Below the pieces are notes generated by a model. The model ran no database searches and was not told where the DNA came from. It saw only the letters and a list, made by a program, of their open reading frames with translations. Below, piece by piece: positions 1-7,852 of a stretch of DNA of 12,221 nucleotides. This stretch comes from DASUDX01 sp036275365 (lineage in GTDB: Bacteria > Pseudomonadota > Gammaproteobacteria > Nevskiales > Nevskiaceae), in NCBI GenBank assembly GCA_036275365.1, contig DASUDX010000085.1, positions 1 through 12,221 of the forward strand, read 5' to 3'. Both the position numbers and the translations under genes were made by a program. Each line of letters begins with the position of its first letter. Position 1 is the stretch's first letter.

Positions 1-118
1 CGCTGGGCGACCCGGCGCACCCGCTCCAGCCCCAGCTCGATGGCCTGTGGATGCAGGGCCTCCTGGTAGCGCAGCCAGTCGGCCAGGCGGGCGCCAGCCG
101 GGGGCGCGGGCAGCCCGC

Positions 119-122
<4 letters not shown>
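1..122 (-). CDS. folC: Dihydrofolate/folylpolyglutamate synthase, N-terminal fragment
   Basis: Only the first 40 codons lie in the window; the gene continues past the left edge. FolC adds glutamate to dihydropteroate and extends the polyglutamate tail of folates, in the cytoplasm. The visible N-terminus has the family's opening helix, with LADWLRYQEALHPQAIELGL at residues 13-32 followed by ERVRRVA. This matches the usual start 'LxxWLxxLExLHPxxIxLGLxRV'. The ATG at 122-120 overlaps the accD stop in an ATGA motif, so translation is probably coupled to accD. The order accD-folC is common in gammaproteobacteria and supports the call. The N-terminus has a short Pro/Ala-rich extension (residues 4-10) before the conserved helix. 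The ATP-binding loop lies outside the window and cannot be checked. Confidence 0.85.
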
Positions 123-991
<869 letters not shown>

Positions 992-1037
992 GGGGAGGAT
1001 GCGGCAGGCAGGGCGCGGGCCGGTGCGCCGGCGCCGA

Positions 1038-1844
1038 TCATAGGCGATCCAGGGCCTGGCGCATCCCGCCGAGCAGCCCCTGCAGGTGCCCCGGCAGCTC
1101 GGCCGGGGTCTGGCCGTGGCGCTCGATCAGGCTGACCAGAGCGCTGCCGACGATCACCCCATCGGCGACCGCGCCGACCGCGGCTGCGCTGGCGGCGTCG
1201 CGGATGCCGAAGCCCACGCACAGCGGCAGCGCGGTGTGCTGGCGGATCTCGGCCAGCTTGGCCGCCACGCTGTCCACATCGAGGCTGGCGGCCCCGGTCA
1301 CGCCCTTGAGCGAGACATAGTAGAGATAGCCGCTGGCCTGAGCGGCCACCGCGGCGATGCGCGCGGCCGGGCTGGTGGGGGCGAGCAGGAAGATGGCATC
1401 GAGGCCCTGGGCGCGCAGCAGCGGCACCACCTCATCGGCCTCCTCCACCGCCAGATCGACCAGCAGCACCCCGTCCACGCCGGCGGCGGCCGCGGCCTCG
1501 GCGAACGGCGCCACCCCCCAGTGCTCCACCGGGTTGAGATAGCCCATCAGCACCACCGGCGTCTCGGCGTCGCGCTCGCGGAAGCGGCGCACCATCGCCA
1601 CGCACTGGCGCAGGCTGGTGCCATGGGCCAGTGCCCGCTCGCAGGCGAGCTGGATCACCGGGCCATCAGCCATCGGATCGGAAAACGGCACGCCCAGCTC
1701 GATGGCATCGGCGCCGGCGGCGACCAGCGAATGCATCAGCTCGACGCTGTGGTCCGGGTGCGGATCACCGGCGGTGATATAGGGAATCAGGGCCTTGCGG
1801 CCTTGCTGGCGCAGCGCGGCCAGGCGGGTGGCGAGTCGGGACAT
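1038..1844 (-). CDS. trpA: Tryptophan synthase alpha subunit
   Basis: TrpA cleaves indole-3-glycerol phosphate to indole and glyceraldehyde 3-phosphate, and passes indole through a tunnel to TrpB. The 268-residue TIM barrel has normal length. The catalytic residues are visible: Glu49 in ELGVPFSDP and Asp60 in DPMADGP. The loop LAPTSP (154-159), VSLKGVTGA (177-185) and the phosphate-binding GFGI (211-214) and GSALV (233-237) are also present. Loop 132-135 reads LAVE where many homologues have LPPE, a mild variation. Unusually, trpA does not adjoin trpB: a DHFR/RibD-C-like gene lies between them, ending 13 bases before this ATG. That 13-base gap is C-rich (CCTCCACC before ATG) and has no clear Shine-Dalgarno, so translation probably depends on coupling to the inserted gene. 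Confidence 0.97.
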   Translation of the reverse strand: MSRLATRLAALRQQGRKALIPYITAGDPHPDHSVELMHSLVAAGADAIELGVPFSDPMADGPVIQLACERALAHGTSLRQCVAMVRRFRERDAETPVVLMGYLNPVEHWGVAPFAEAAAAAGVDGVLLVDLAVEEADEVVPLLRAQGLDAIFLLAPTSPAARIAAVAAQASGYLYYVSLKGVTGAASLDVDSVAAKLAEIRQHTALPLCVGFGIRDAASAAAVGAVADGVIVGSALVSLIERHGQTPAELPGHLQGLLGGMRQALDRL

Positions 1845-1857
1845 GGTGGAGGCGGCT

Positions 1858-2373
1858 TCAGGCCGGCAGGACCTGGTGATGCAGCATCACCAGACCGCTG
1901 CCATAGGTACGGGAGTCGAGCAGGCGCAGGCGCAGATCGCGCTGCAGGCCGCGGAACAGCGGGATGCCGTCGCCCAGGGCCAGCGGATGCAGGGCGAGCA
2001 GGCATTCATCGATCAGGCCGGCCTGGGCGAACTGGCCACAGACCTCGCCGCCGCCGAACAGCCAGGCGTGACGGCGCCCGGCCTCGGCCATGCGCAGGCG
2101 CAGGCCGGCGACATCGCCGCTCCAGAAATGCACATTGCTGAACGGCGGATCCGGCGGATCGCGGGTCAGTATGTAGTAGTGCTTGTGCGGGTCCGGCGAC
2201 TCGCCAAGGCCGCGGATCAGATCCCAGCTGCGCCGCCCCATCACCACGCTGTCGACGCTGGCGAAGAAGGCGGCGTGACCGTAGTCCTGGTCGGTGAAGC
2301 ACCAGTCGAAGCTGCCGTCCGGACGGGCGATGTAGCCATCCAGGCTGATGGCGAGCTGCAGGGTGATCTTCAT
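1858..2373 (-). CDS. Dihydrofolate reductase family / RibD C-terminal-domain protein
   Basis: A stand-alone 171-residue protein of the DHFR-like superfamily (Pfam RibD_C type; YyaP/YwjB-like relatives). Visible motifs are the N-terminal strand SLDGYIARPDG (10-20) and DW (23-24), the NADPH-region VVMGRRSW (43-50), WLFGGGEV (104-111) and DECLLALHPLALGDGIPLF (122-140), in the family's usual order and spacing. Such proteins are NAD(P)H-dependent reductases, but few have a known substrate. True FolA-type dihydrofolate reductase activity is not established by these motifs. It sits 9 bases after trpB and 13 bases before trpA on the same strand, so it is co-transcribed with tryptophan synthase and probably with accD-folC. 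Its start ATG is preceded by only a weak ribosome site, consistent with coupling to trpB. I infer an insertion into a formerly adjacent trpB-trpA pair. No link to tryptophan or folate synthesis is proven. Confidence 0.88.
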   Translation of the reverse strand: MKITLQLAISLDGYIARPDGSFDWCFTDQDYGHAAFFASVDSVVMGRRSWDLIRGLGESPDPHKHYYILTRDPPDPPFSNVHFWSGDVAGLRLRMAEAGRRHAWLFGGGEVCGQFAQAGLIDECLLALHPLALGDGIPLFRGLQRDLRLRLLDSRTYGSGLVMLHHQVLPA

Positions 2374-2382
2374 GGGCCGCGC

Positions 2383-3585
2383 TCAGGTGAGCGTGATGCC
2401 CTCGCGGCGGGCGATGGTGAAGATGTCCTTGTCGCCGCGGCCGGAGAGATTGACCACGATCGCCTGCTCCCGCGGCAGGGTCGGGGCGAGCTTGCGGGCG
2501 TAGGCCAGCGCATGGCTCGGCTCCAGCGCCGGCAGGATGCCCTCCACCCGCGCCAGCTCGTGGAAGGCGGCCAGGGCCTCGTCATCGGTGACCGCGGTGT
2601 ACTCGACGCGACCCTCGTCCTTGAGCCAGGCGTGCTCGGGGCCGACGCCCGGGTAGTCGAGGCCGGCGGAGATCGAATGGGTGCCCTGAATCTGGCCGTT
2701 CTCGTCGGCCATGATGTAGGTGCGGTTGCCGTGCAGCACGCCCGGCCGGCCGGCCGAGAGCGGCGCGGCGTGGCGGCCGGTCTCGATGCCATCACCGCCC
2801 GCCTCCACCCCGATCATGCGCACGCCGGTGTGTGGGATGAATGGATGGAACAGGCCGATGGCATTGCTGCCGCCGCCGACGCAGGCCACCAGCACCTCGG
2901 GCAGGCGGCCGAGCATCTCGCGGCTCTGCTGGATCACCTCGCGGCCAACGATGCTGTTGAAGTCGCGCACCAGCATCGGATAGGGGTGCGGGCCGGCCGC
3001 GGTGCCGATGACATAGAAGGTGTCATCCACATTGCTGACCCAGTCGCGCATCGCCTCGTTGAGGGCGTCCTTGAGCGTGCGGGTGCCGCTGGTCACCGGC
3101 ACCACCTCGGCGCCCATCAGCTTCATGCGGTAGACATTCGGACTCTGCCGCTCGACATCGTCGATGCCCATGTAGACCACGCACTTGAGGCCCAGGCGGG
3201 CGGCGATGGTGGCGCTGGCCACGCCATGCTGGCCGGCGCCGGTCTCGGCAATGATGCGGGTCTTGCCGAGGTACTTGGCGAGCAGGGCCTGGCCGACCGT
3301 GTTGTTGATCTTGTGCGCGCCGGTGTGGTTGAGATCCTCGCGCTTGAGGAAGATCTGCGCCCCGCCCCACTTGCGGGTCAGTCGCTCGGCCGGATACAGC
3401 GGGCTGGGGCGGCCGACATAGAGCTTGAGGTCCTGGTCGAGCTCGGCGAGAAACGCCGGGTCGGCCTTGAGCCGGGCATAGGCCTCCTCCAGCTGGCGCA
3501 GCGGCTCCATCAGGGTTTCGGCGACGAAGCGGCCGCCGTAGGGGCCGAAGTGGCCGCGGGCGTCGGGGTAGGCAGTCTGGGTCAT
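2383..3585 (-). CDS. trpB: Tryptophan synthase beta subunit
   Basis: TrpB is the PLP enzyme that condenses indole with serine to make tryptophan. The 400-residue protein is full length. The PLP lysine is Lys92 in HTGAHKINN (87-95). The catalytic Glu114 lies in ETGAGQHGVA, and the PLP-phosphate loop GGGSN is at 237-241. The N-terminal GHFGPYGGRFVAETLM (11-26) and the C-terminal VNLSGRGDKDI are standard for the TrpB1 type that works with TrpA. The ATG overlaps the trpF stop in an ATGA motif, so translation is probably coupled. The next gene downstream is the DHFR-family reductase rather than trpA, which breaks the usual trpBA adjacency, although both subunits look intact and are presumably still made from one mRNA. 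Confidence 0.98.
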   Translation of the reverse strand: MTQTAYPDARGHFGPYGGRFVAETLMEPLRQLEEAYARLKADPAFLAELDQDLKLYVGRPSPLYPAERLTRKWGGAQIFLKREDLNHTGAHKINNTVGQALLAKYLGKTRIIAETGAGQHGVASATIAARLGLKCVVYMGIDDVERQSPNVYRMKLMGAEVVPVTSGTRTLKDALNEAMRDWVSNVDDTFYVIGTAAGPHPYPMLVRDFNSIVGREVIQQSREMLGRLPEVLVACVGGGSNAIGLFHPFIPHTGVRMIGVEAGGDGIETGRHAAPLSAGRPGVLHGNRTYIMADENGQIQGTHSISAGLDYPGVGPEHAWLKDEGRVEYTAVTDDEALAAFHELARVEGILPALEPSHALAYARKLAPTLPREQAIVVNLSGRGDKDIFTIARREGITLT

Positions 3586-4214
3586 GGGCTGGAATCGGCA
3601 CGCCGGACGGCGTCGAGGAAGGCTCGCATTTTCTGCGCATCCTTGACGCCAGGAACCGCCTCGATGCCACTGGAGACATCGACCGCGTAAGGACGAAGCA
3701 TTGTAACCGCGCCGGCCACGGTCTCCGGGCGCAGGCCGCCGGCCAGCATCCAGGGCCGGTCGAAGTCGCTCGGCACCTGGGCCCAGTCAAAGCCCTGGCC
3801 GGTGCCGCCGAGTCCGTCGGCCCCGTGGCTGTCGAGCAGGAAGCCGCGCGCGGCGCGGTGTTCCTCGCGGCTGGCCAGCGCACTGGCGGGATCGGCCATG
3901 CCCAGCGCCTTCAGATAGGGCCAGCCGATCGCCTCGCAGAAGGCCGCGCTCTCCTGGCCGTGGTACTGCAGCAGGTCCGGCCGCAGCGCGGCGATCACCT
4001 CGCGCACGAAGGCGGCCTCGGCATTGCTGACCAGGGCCACCACGCTGACGAAGGGCGGCAGGCTCTGCCGCAGGGTGGCGGCGCGGCTGGGTTCGAGATA
4101 GCGGCGGCTGCCCGGCACGCAGACGAAGCCGATGGCATCCACGCCCAGGGCCACCGCCTGCTCGGCGTCCTCGGCGCGGGTGAAGCCACAGAACTTGACG
4201 CGGGTGCGGCGCAC
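3582..4214 (-). CDS. trpF: Phosphoribosylanthranilate isomerase
   Basis: TrpF catalyses the Amadori rearrangement of phosphoribosylanthranilate to the carboxyphenylamino-deoxyribulose phosphate in tryptophan synthesis. The 210-residue TIM barrel is a stand-alone enzyme, not fused to trpC as in enteric bacteria. The general base Cys9 is in VKFCGFT (6-12) and the general acid Asp128 in LLDSHGADGLGGTGQGFDW (126-144). AGGL (158-161) and VDVSSGIEAVPGVKD (178-192) form the phosphate site. The start is GTG at 4214-4212, chosen because GGAGAG lies five bases upstream and the next residues reach the catalytic strand at the normal distance. It follows truA by 54 bases. I see no tryptophan-rich leader peptide or attenuator in that gap. 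It overlaps trpB by 4 bases. trpE, G, D and C are not in the window, so the trp pathway is split. Confidence 0.97.
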   Translation of the reverse strand: MRRTRVKFCGFTRAEDAEQAVALGVDAIGFVCVPGSRRYLEPSRAATLRQSLPPFVSVVALVSNAEAAFVREVIAALRPDLLQYHGQESAAFCEAIGWPYLKALGMADPASALASREEHRAARGFLLDSHGADGLGGTGQGFDWAQVPSDFDRPWMLAGGLRPETVAGAVTMLRPYAVDVSSGIEAVPGVKDAQKMRAFLDAVRRADSSP

Positions 4215-4268
4215 GCCGGCTCTCCGGTAGCGGGGCCGGCGATTCTCGCTCAGCCCGCCGCGCGCTGC

Positions 4269-5072
4269 TCAGGGCAGCCAGAGGTTCGCCGGCGGCGGCA
4301 GGCCGAAGGCGGCCGGGTAGTCGGCGCCGAGGAAGTACAGGCCCTCGGCCGGTGCGGTCTCGCCGGCCTGGGTGCGATCGCGCTGCGCCAGCAGCTCGGC
4401 CATCCAGCTCACCGGCCGCTCGCCGCGGCCGATCTCGAGCAGGCTGCCGACCAGATTGCGCACCATGTGGTGGAGAAAGGCATTGGCCCAGACCTCGACC
4501 GCCAGCCGCTCCTCCACCCGCCAGACGCGGATGAAGGTGAGGCAGCGCATCGGCGTGCGCGACTGGCAGCCGGCCGCGCGGAAGCTGCTGAAGTCGCGCT
4601 CGCCGAGCAGGGCCTGGGCGGCCTCGTGCATGCGCTCGGCATCGAGCGGCTGCGGCACCCAGGCCGCCGCGCCGGCGAGCAGGGCTCCGCGGGCGCGGCG
4701 GTTGAGAATCACATAGCGGTAGCGCCGGCCCAGCGCGGAATGGCGGGCATCGAACGCCGCCGCCACCGGCTGCACCCAGCGCAGCTTGATGTCGTCCGGC
4801 AGATGCACATTGCTGCCCAGCAGCCAGGCATCGGCGCTGCGCGCACGGGGGCTATCGAAGTGGATCACCTGCCCCAGGGCATGGACGCCGGCATCGGTAC
4901 GGCCGGCACAGCTCACCGCGACCGGGTGATCGGCCACCCGCGAGAGGGCGGCTTCCACCGCCGCCTGCACCGAGGGCGCATGCGACTGCGCCTGCCAGCC
5001 GGCGTAGGCGCTGCCGCGGTACTCGACGGCCGCCGCCCAGCGCTGCCGGGCCGGCGGCGCGGCTTCAGGCAC
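4269..5072 (-). CDS. truA: tRNA pseudouridine(38-40) synthase
   Basis: TruA isomerises uridines 38-40 in the anticodon stem-loop of many tRNAs. The 267-residue protein has the usual length. The catalytic Asp60 sits in CAGRTDAGVHALGQV (55-69), and the conserved active-site Tyr118 in RRYRY (116-120). The second-half motifs NAFLHHMVRNLVGSLLEIG (197-215) and QSRTPMR (170-176) are present. The opening strand WAAAVEYRGSAYAGWQ (12-27) is typical. The start is GTG at 5072-5070, overlapping the last 8 bases of fimV, which implies coupled translation. A short Pro/Ala-rich tail of about ten residues precedes the first strand. fimV-truA-trpF is a common gammaproteobacterial order (seen, for example, in pseudomonads). 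Confidence 0.97.
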   Translation of the reverse strand: MPEAAPPARQRWAAAVEYRGSAYAGWQAQSHAPSVQAAVEAALSRVADHPVAVSCAGRTDAGVHALGQVIHFDSPRARSADAWLLGSNVHLPDDIKLRWVQPVAAAFDARHSALGRRYRYVILNRRARGALLAGAAAWVPQPLDAERMHEAAQALLGERDFSSFRAAGCQSRTPMRCLTFIRVWRVEERLAVEVWANAFLHHMVRNLVGSLLEIGRGERPVSWMAELLAQRDRTQAGETAPAEGLYFLGADYPAAFGLPPPANLWLP

Positions 5073-7701
5073 CCAGACGGGCGCGCAGGCTGCGCGCTTC
5101 TTCCTGCTGGGCTGCCCCGCCCTGCTGGATCACCTCGTCGAGCAGGCTGCGGGCCATTTCCTGGTCCCCCATGTCGACATAGGCGCGGGCCAGGTCCAGC
5201 TTGGTGGCGACCTCGTCGCCCGCACCGGCACCGGCGTTGCCGCCCCCGAGATCGCCGAGATCGAAGTCATCGAGCTTGATCTCGTCGAGGTTGAGGGCAT
5301 CGGCCGCCGCCGAGGCACTCGGCGCCGGCGCGGCCGGCGTGCCCAGCGACAGGCTGTCCAGATCGAAGGCCAGCGTATTGGGATCCGCGGCCGGGGCGGC
5401 GGCCGGCGGCGGGGTGGCCTCGCCGGGCAGCTCGAAGGCGCCGAGGTCGAACTCGAGGCGGTTGTCCGCGGCCACCGGGGCGGCGGCGGGTTCGGCGGCC
5501 GGCGCCGGCAGATCGAGGCCGTCGAGGGCGAAGTCGAGACGGTTGGGATCGGCAGCGGCGCTCGGCGCGGCCAGCGCCGGGTCCGGCAGGACCTCCGGCA
5601 GCGACGCCGGCTCGGGCAGGATCTCCGGCAGCTCCAGCGACAGCGAGGGCGCCGCCGGGGCCGGGGCCACCGGCACTTCCACGGCGGCCGGCTCGTCGAA
5701 GCTCAGATCGAGGCCGCCATCCATCTCCACCATCGGCGCGTCATCGCCGCCCTGGAACAGCGCGGCCTCCGGGCACAGCTGGCGGCCCATGATGGCCAGC
5801 TTGCTCCACTGCGCCGCGGTCAGGCCCGGCTTGGCCGACTCGGCCAGTTCCTGGAACTCGACCGGCCGGGCGGCGGCGAAGTAGGTCTCGGCCAGCTTGA
5901 GCTTGAGCTCGGCGCGCTGCGGGTCCTTGGCGAGGGCCTGCTTGAGCACCAGCGCCGCCTCGTCGTAGAGGCCATAGGCAAGGTTGAAGTCGGCGTCCGC
6001 GATCGGATCGTTGCCGTCGAGGTTGATGTGCAGGGTGTCGGCGGCGAACTGCGCGGTCACATCGAAATCCACCGTGTCGCTGGTGGCGGCGACGCTGGCC
6101 TCCACCACCTGGGTGGCGTCGAAATCCGGCAGCACGGCGGTGGCGGTGGCCGCGGCGGCGGCCGGCAGCTGCTGGGTGGCCTGGGCGGCGTCCATCAGCT
6201 TGTGGGTCTTCTCCGCGGGCGTCGCCGGCGCCGCCGGCAGCACGGCGGTGTCACCGGTGGGCGTGGCCCGCGGGGCGGGGGCCGGCTTGGCCGCCAGCGG
6301 CGAGCCGGAGGGCGGCAGGCTGACCCGGACCGCCTGCTCGGCCGGGCGGATCTGGCCGGACTGGCGCTCCCGGCGCTGCTTCCAGCCGCGCCAGAAGACA
6401 AAGCCGCCACCCACCACCAGCAGCCCGAGGCCCAGCGGCACCAGCAGCTCGCCGATCAGATCGCCGGACTCCTCCTCGCGGATCACCACCGGGGCGGACG
6501 GTGCCGGCTCGGCAGGAGCGGCGGCGGTGCCCGCCGGCGGATCGACCATCGGATCGGCCGCGGTCTCCTCGACCGGATCCACCATCGGATCGACGGCCGG
6601 CTCGGCGCTGACCGGCTCGGTGGCGGGCGTCGGCGGCTCGCTGGGTGGCGGGACCGGTGCATCGGCTATGGCCGAAACCGAATCCGCCGGCCCCGGAGTG
6701 GACGCGGTGGCCGGCGGAGCGGTGACAGCCGGGGCGCTGGCCGCTGGTTCCGGTGCCGGTGCCGGATCGAAGTCCGGATCAGGCGCCGGTGCCGGGGGCG
6801 GCGTCCGCCGCGGTGCCGGCGCGGCGGCCACGGCACTGCCGGTGGCGGGCGCCGGCGCGGCGCTGCGGCGGCCGGCGCGCAGGGCGTCGACCTCGCGCTT
6901 GGCCGCTGCCGCGTCGGTGGCCTGCATCTGTTCCAGGGTCGGCACGCGCAGCACCGAGCCCTTCTGCAGCCCGTTGAAGCCCTGGAAGGCCTGGGGGTTG
7001 GCCCGGTAGATCGCCAGCAGCACCTGATCCATGCTTACCGCCGGGCTGGGCCGCAGGCGGGTGGCGATGCTCCAGAAGGTCTCGCCGGGCTGTACCGGAC
7101 CATAGCGGCCGTCGCCCGCCGCAGCGGCCGGGGCTGGCGCCGCGGCCGGGGCCGTCGACGGAGCAGACGCCGGCGCCGGCTGGGCGGCTTCCTCGGCGGT
7201 GACATAGAACTCGCTATCGGTGGCCGGCGCCGCCAGCGGGGCCGGTGCCGGAGCGGGTGCCGGTGCCGGCTTGGCCGCCGCCGGAGCTGGCGCCGGGGCG
7301 GGGCTGGCCGCCAGGGTCGGCGGATCGAGCAGCACCGTGTACTCGCGCAGGATGCGCGCATTGCGCGAGCGCACCTCCAGCAGAAAACTCAGGAAGGGCT
7401 CGCGGGCCAGCTGCTCGCTGCTGATCACCACGGCCGGCGCCGCGCCATCCTGCACGCTGAAGCGCAGGCTGGAGAGATAGTCGGCCCGCTCGAGGCCGGC
7501 GCGCTCGAAGTCGGCTGCCGGCGCCAGCTGGGCCTGGATGCCCTCCAGTTCCTCGGCGGCGAGGTCGGTCAGCGGGATCCGCGCCGAGAAGCGCTGATTG
7601 AGGGTCGAACGCACCTCGATCTCGCCCAGCCCGACCCCATGGGCGACGGAGCCAAAGCCCGCCACCGCGACCATCACGGCGCACCACAGTGCTCGAATCA
7701 T
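5065..7701 (-). CDS. fimV: FimV-like polar inner-membrane protein with LysM domain
   Basis: FimV/HubP-family proteins organise the cell pole, support type IV pilus assembly and twitching, and bind peptidoglycan through LysM. The order of parts in this 878-residue protein is: signal peptide (1-22, cut likely after AHG); FimV N-terminal domain (about 23-127, GLGEIEVRSTLNQRFSARIPL); Ala/Pro linker (131-197); LysM (about 199-256, GPVQPGETFWSIATRLRP); a second long Ala/Pro/Asp linker (281-408); one membrane span (about 414-437); cytoplasmic basic stop-transfer (438-446); a TPR-like segment (573-612); acidic repeats (718-816); and the conserved C-terminal FimV motif with TPR-like helices (829-878, DEVATKLDLARAYVDMGDQ). 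GGGAGA lies close upstream of the ATG. It overlaps truA by 8 bases. Pilus genes are not nearby; the position between asd and truA is conserved in gammaproteobacteria and supports the call. The linker length is likely variable because of GCCGGT-type DNA repeats. Confidence 0.95.
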   Translation of the reverse strand: MIRALWCAVMVAVAGFGSVAHGVGLGEIEVRSTLNQRFSARIPLTDLAAEELEGIQAQLAPAADFERAGLERADYLSSLRFSVQDGAAPAVVISSEQLAREPFLSFLLEVRSRNARILREYTVLLDPPTLAASPAPAPAPAAAKPAPAPAPAPAPLAAPATDSEFYVTAEEAAQPAPASAPSTAPAAAPAPAAAAGDGRYGPVQPGETFWSIATRLRPSPAVSMDQVLLAIYRANPQAFQGFNGLQKGSVLRVPTLEQMQATDAAAAKREVDALRAGRRSAAPAPATGSAVAAAPAPRRTPPPAPAPDPDFDPAPAPEPAASAPAVTAPPATASTPGPADSVSAIADAPVPPPSEPPTPATEPVSAEPAVDPMVDPVEETAADPMVDPPAGTAAAPAEPAPSAPVVIREEESGDLIGELLVPLGLGLLVVGGGFVFWRGWKQRRERQSGQIRPAEQAVRVSLPPSGSPLAAKPAPAPRATPTGDTAVLPAAPATPAEKTHKLMDAAQATQQLPAAAAATATAVLPDFDATQVVEASVAATSDTVDFDVTAQFAADTLHINLDGNDPIADADFNLAYGLYDEAALVLKQALAKDPQRAELKLKLAETYFAAARPVEFQELAESAKPGLTAAQWSKLAIMGRQLCPEAALFQGGDDAPMVEMDGGLDLSFDEPAAVEVPVAPAPAAPSLSLELPEILPEPASLPEVLPDPALAAPSAAADPNRLDFALDGLDLPAPAAEPAAAPVAADNRLEFDLGAFELPGEATPPPAAAPAADPNTLAFDLDSLSLGTPAAPAPSASAAADALNLDEIKLDDFDLGDLGGGNAGAGAGDEVATKLDLARAYVDMGDQEMARSLLDEVIQQGGAAQQEEARSLRARLGA
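5254..5550 (-). repeat. Four ~28-residue acidic repeats in the FimV cytoplasmic part
   Basis: Four copies of a short motif recur every 27-28 residues at FimV residues 718-732, 745-759, 773-787 and 801-816. The approximate pattern is (D)-P/D-N-x-L-x-F-D/A-L-D-x-L-x-L; examples are DPNRLDFALDGLDLP and DPNTLAFDLDSLSLG. They are joined by Ala/Pro-rich linkers. The DNA copies are only partly similar, so the repeat is maintained at protein level. Repeated acidic segments are known in FimV/HubP cytoplasmic regions, where they bind polar partners; that role here is inferred. Confidence 0.7.
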
Positions 7702-7781
7702 CTCTGTCTCCCGCCGGCGGCAAGAGCCGCGATCCCTGAGCAGTCGTTTAGCAAATACTTTAATTACAGCGCGTAAGCCCT

Positions 7782-7810
7782 TTTATACACGATCATTCCA
7801 GGATTGACCA
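7782..7810 (-). promoter_or_regulatory. Probable sigma-70-type promoter of fimV
   Basis: The gap between asd and fimV (7702-7852) contains the only markedly AT-rich patch in the window (about 7742-7802). Read on the minus strand, TATAAA at 7787-7782 is a good -10 box, and TGGTCA at 7810-7805 a fair -35 (4 of 6 to TTGACA) with 17-bp spacing. The start site would fall about 75 bases upstream of the fimV ATG. The rest of the gap next to asd is GC-rich and shows GGGGCCCC, but no terminator with a T-run. I infer that fimV to folC is transcribed from here, with possible read-through from asd. Confidence 0.45.
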
Positions 7811-7852
7811 AGGCAGCGGACCGGGGCCCCCGCCGCGCCCGGCCGCCGCCGC

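Noticed and set aside
1019..1032. Short hairpin GCCGG/CCGGC between trpA and accD as an attenuator
   Set aside because: Only 5 bp, no alternative stem and no leader peptide; such stems arise easily at this GC content.
1795..3690. A 631-codon open frame on the plus strand across trpA, the reductase gene and trpB
   Set aside because: It is antisense to three genes with clear catalytic motifs; its Ala/Gly/Arg/His-rich translation matches no family. Long antisense frames are expected in GC-rich coding DNA.
4215..4268. Tryptophan attenuator or leader peptide before trpF
   Set aside because: The 54-bp gap has no small frame with tandem Trp codons and no terminator-antiterminator pair.
6028..7776. 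A 582-codon open frame on the plus strand opposite fimV
   Set aside because: Low-complexity Gly/Arg-rich translation, a shadow of the Ala/Pro-rich FimV linkers; no ribosome site or domain seen.
7810..7852. Possible terminator after asd (GGGGCCCC and nearby GC-rich repeats)
   Set aside because: The stem is short, no T-run follows, and GC-rich DNA of this kind is common here.
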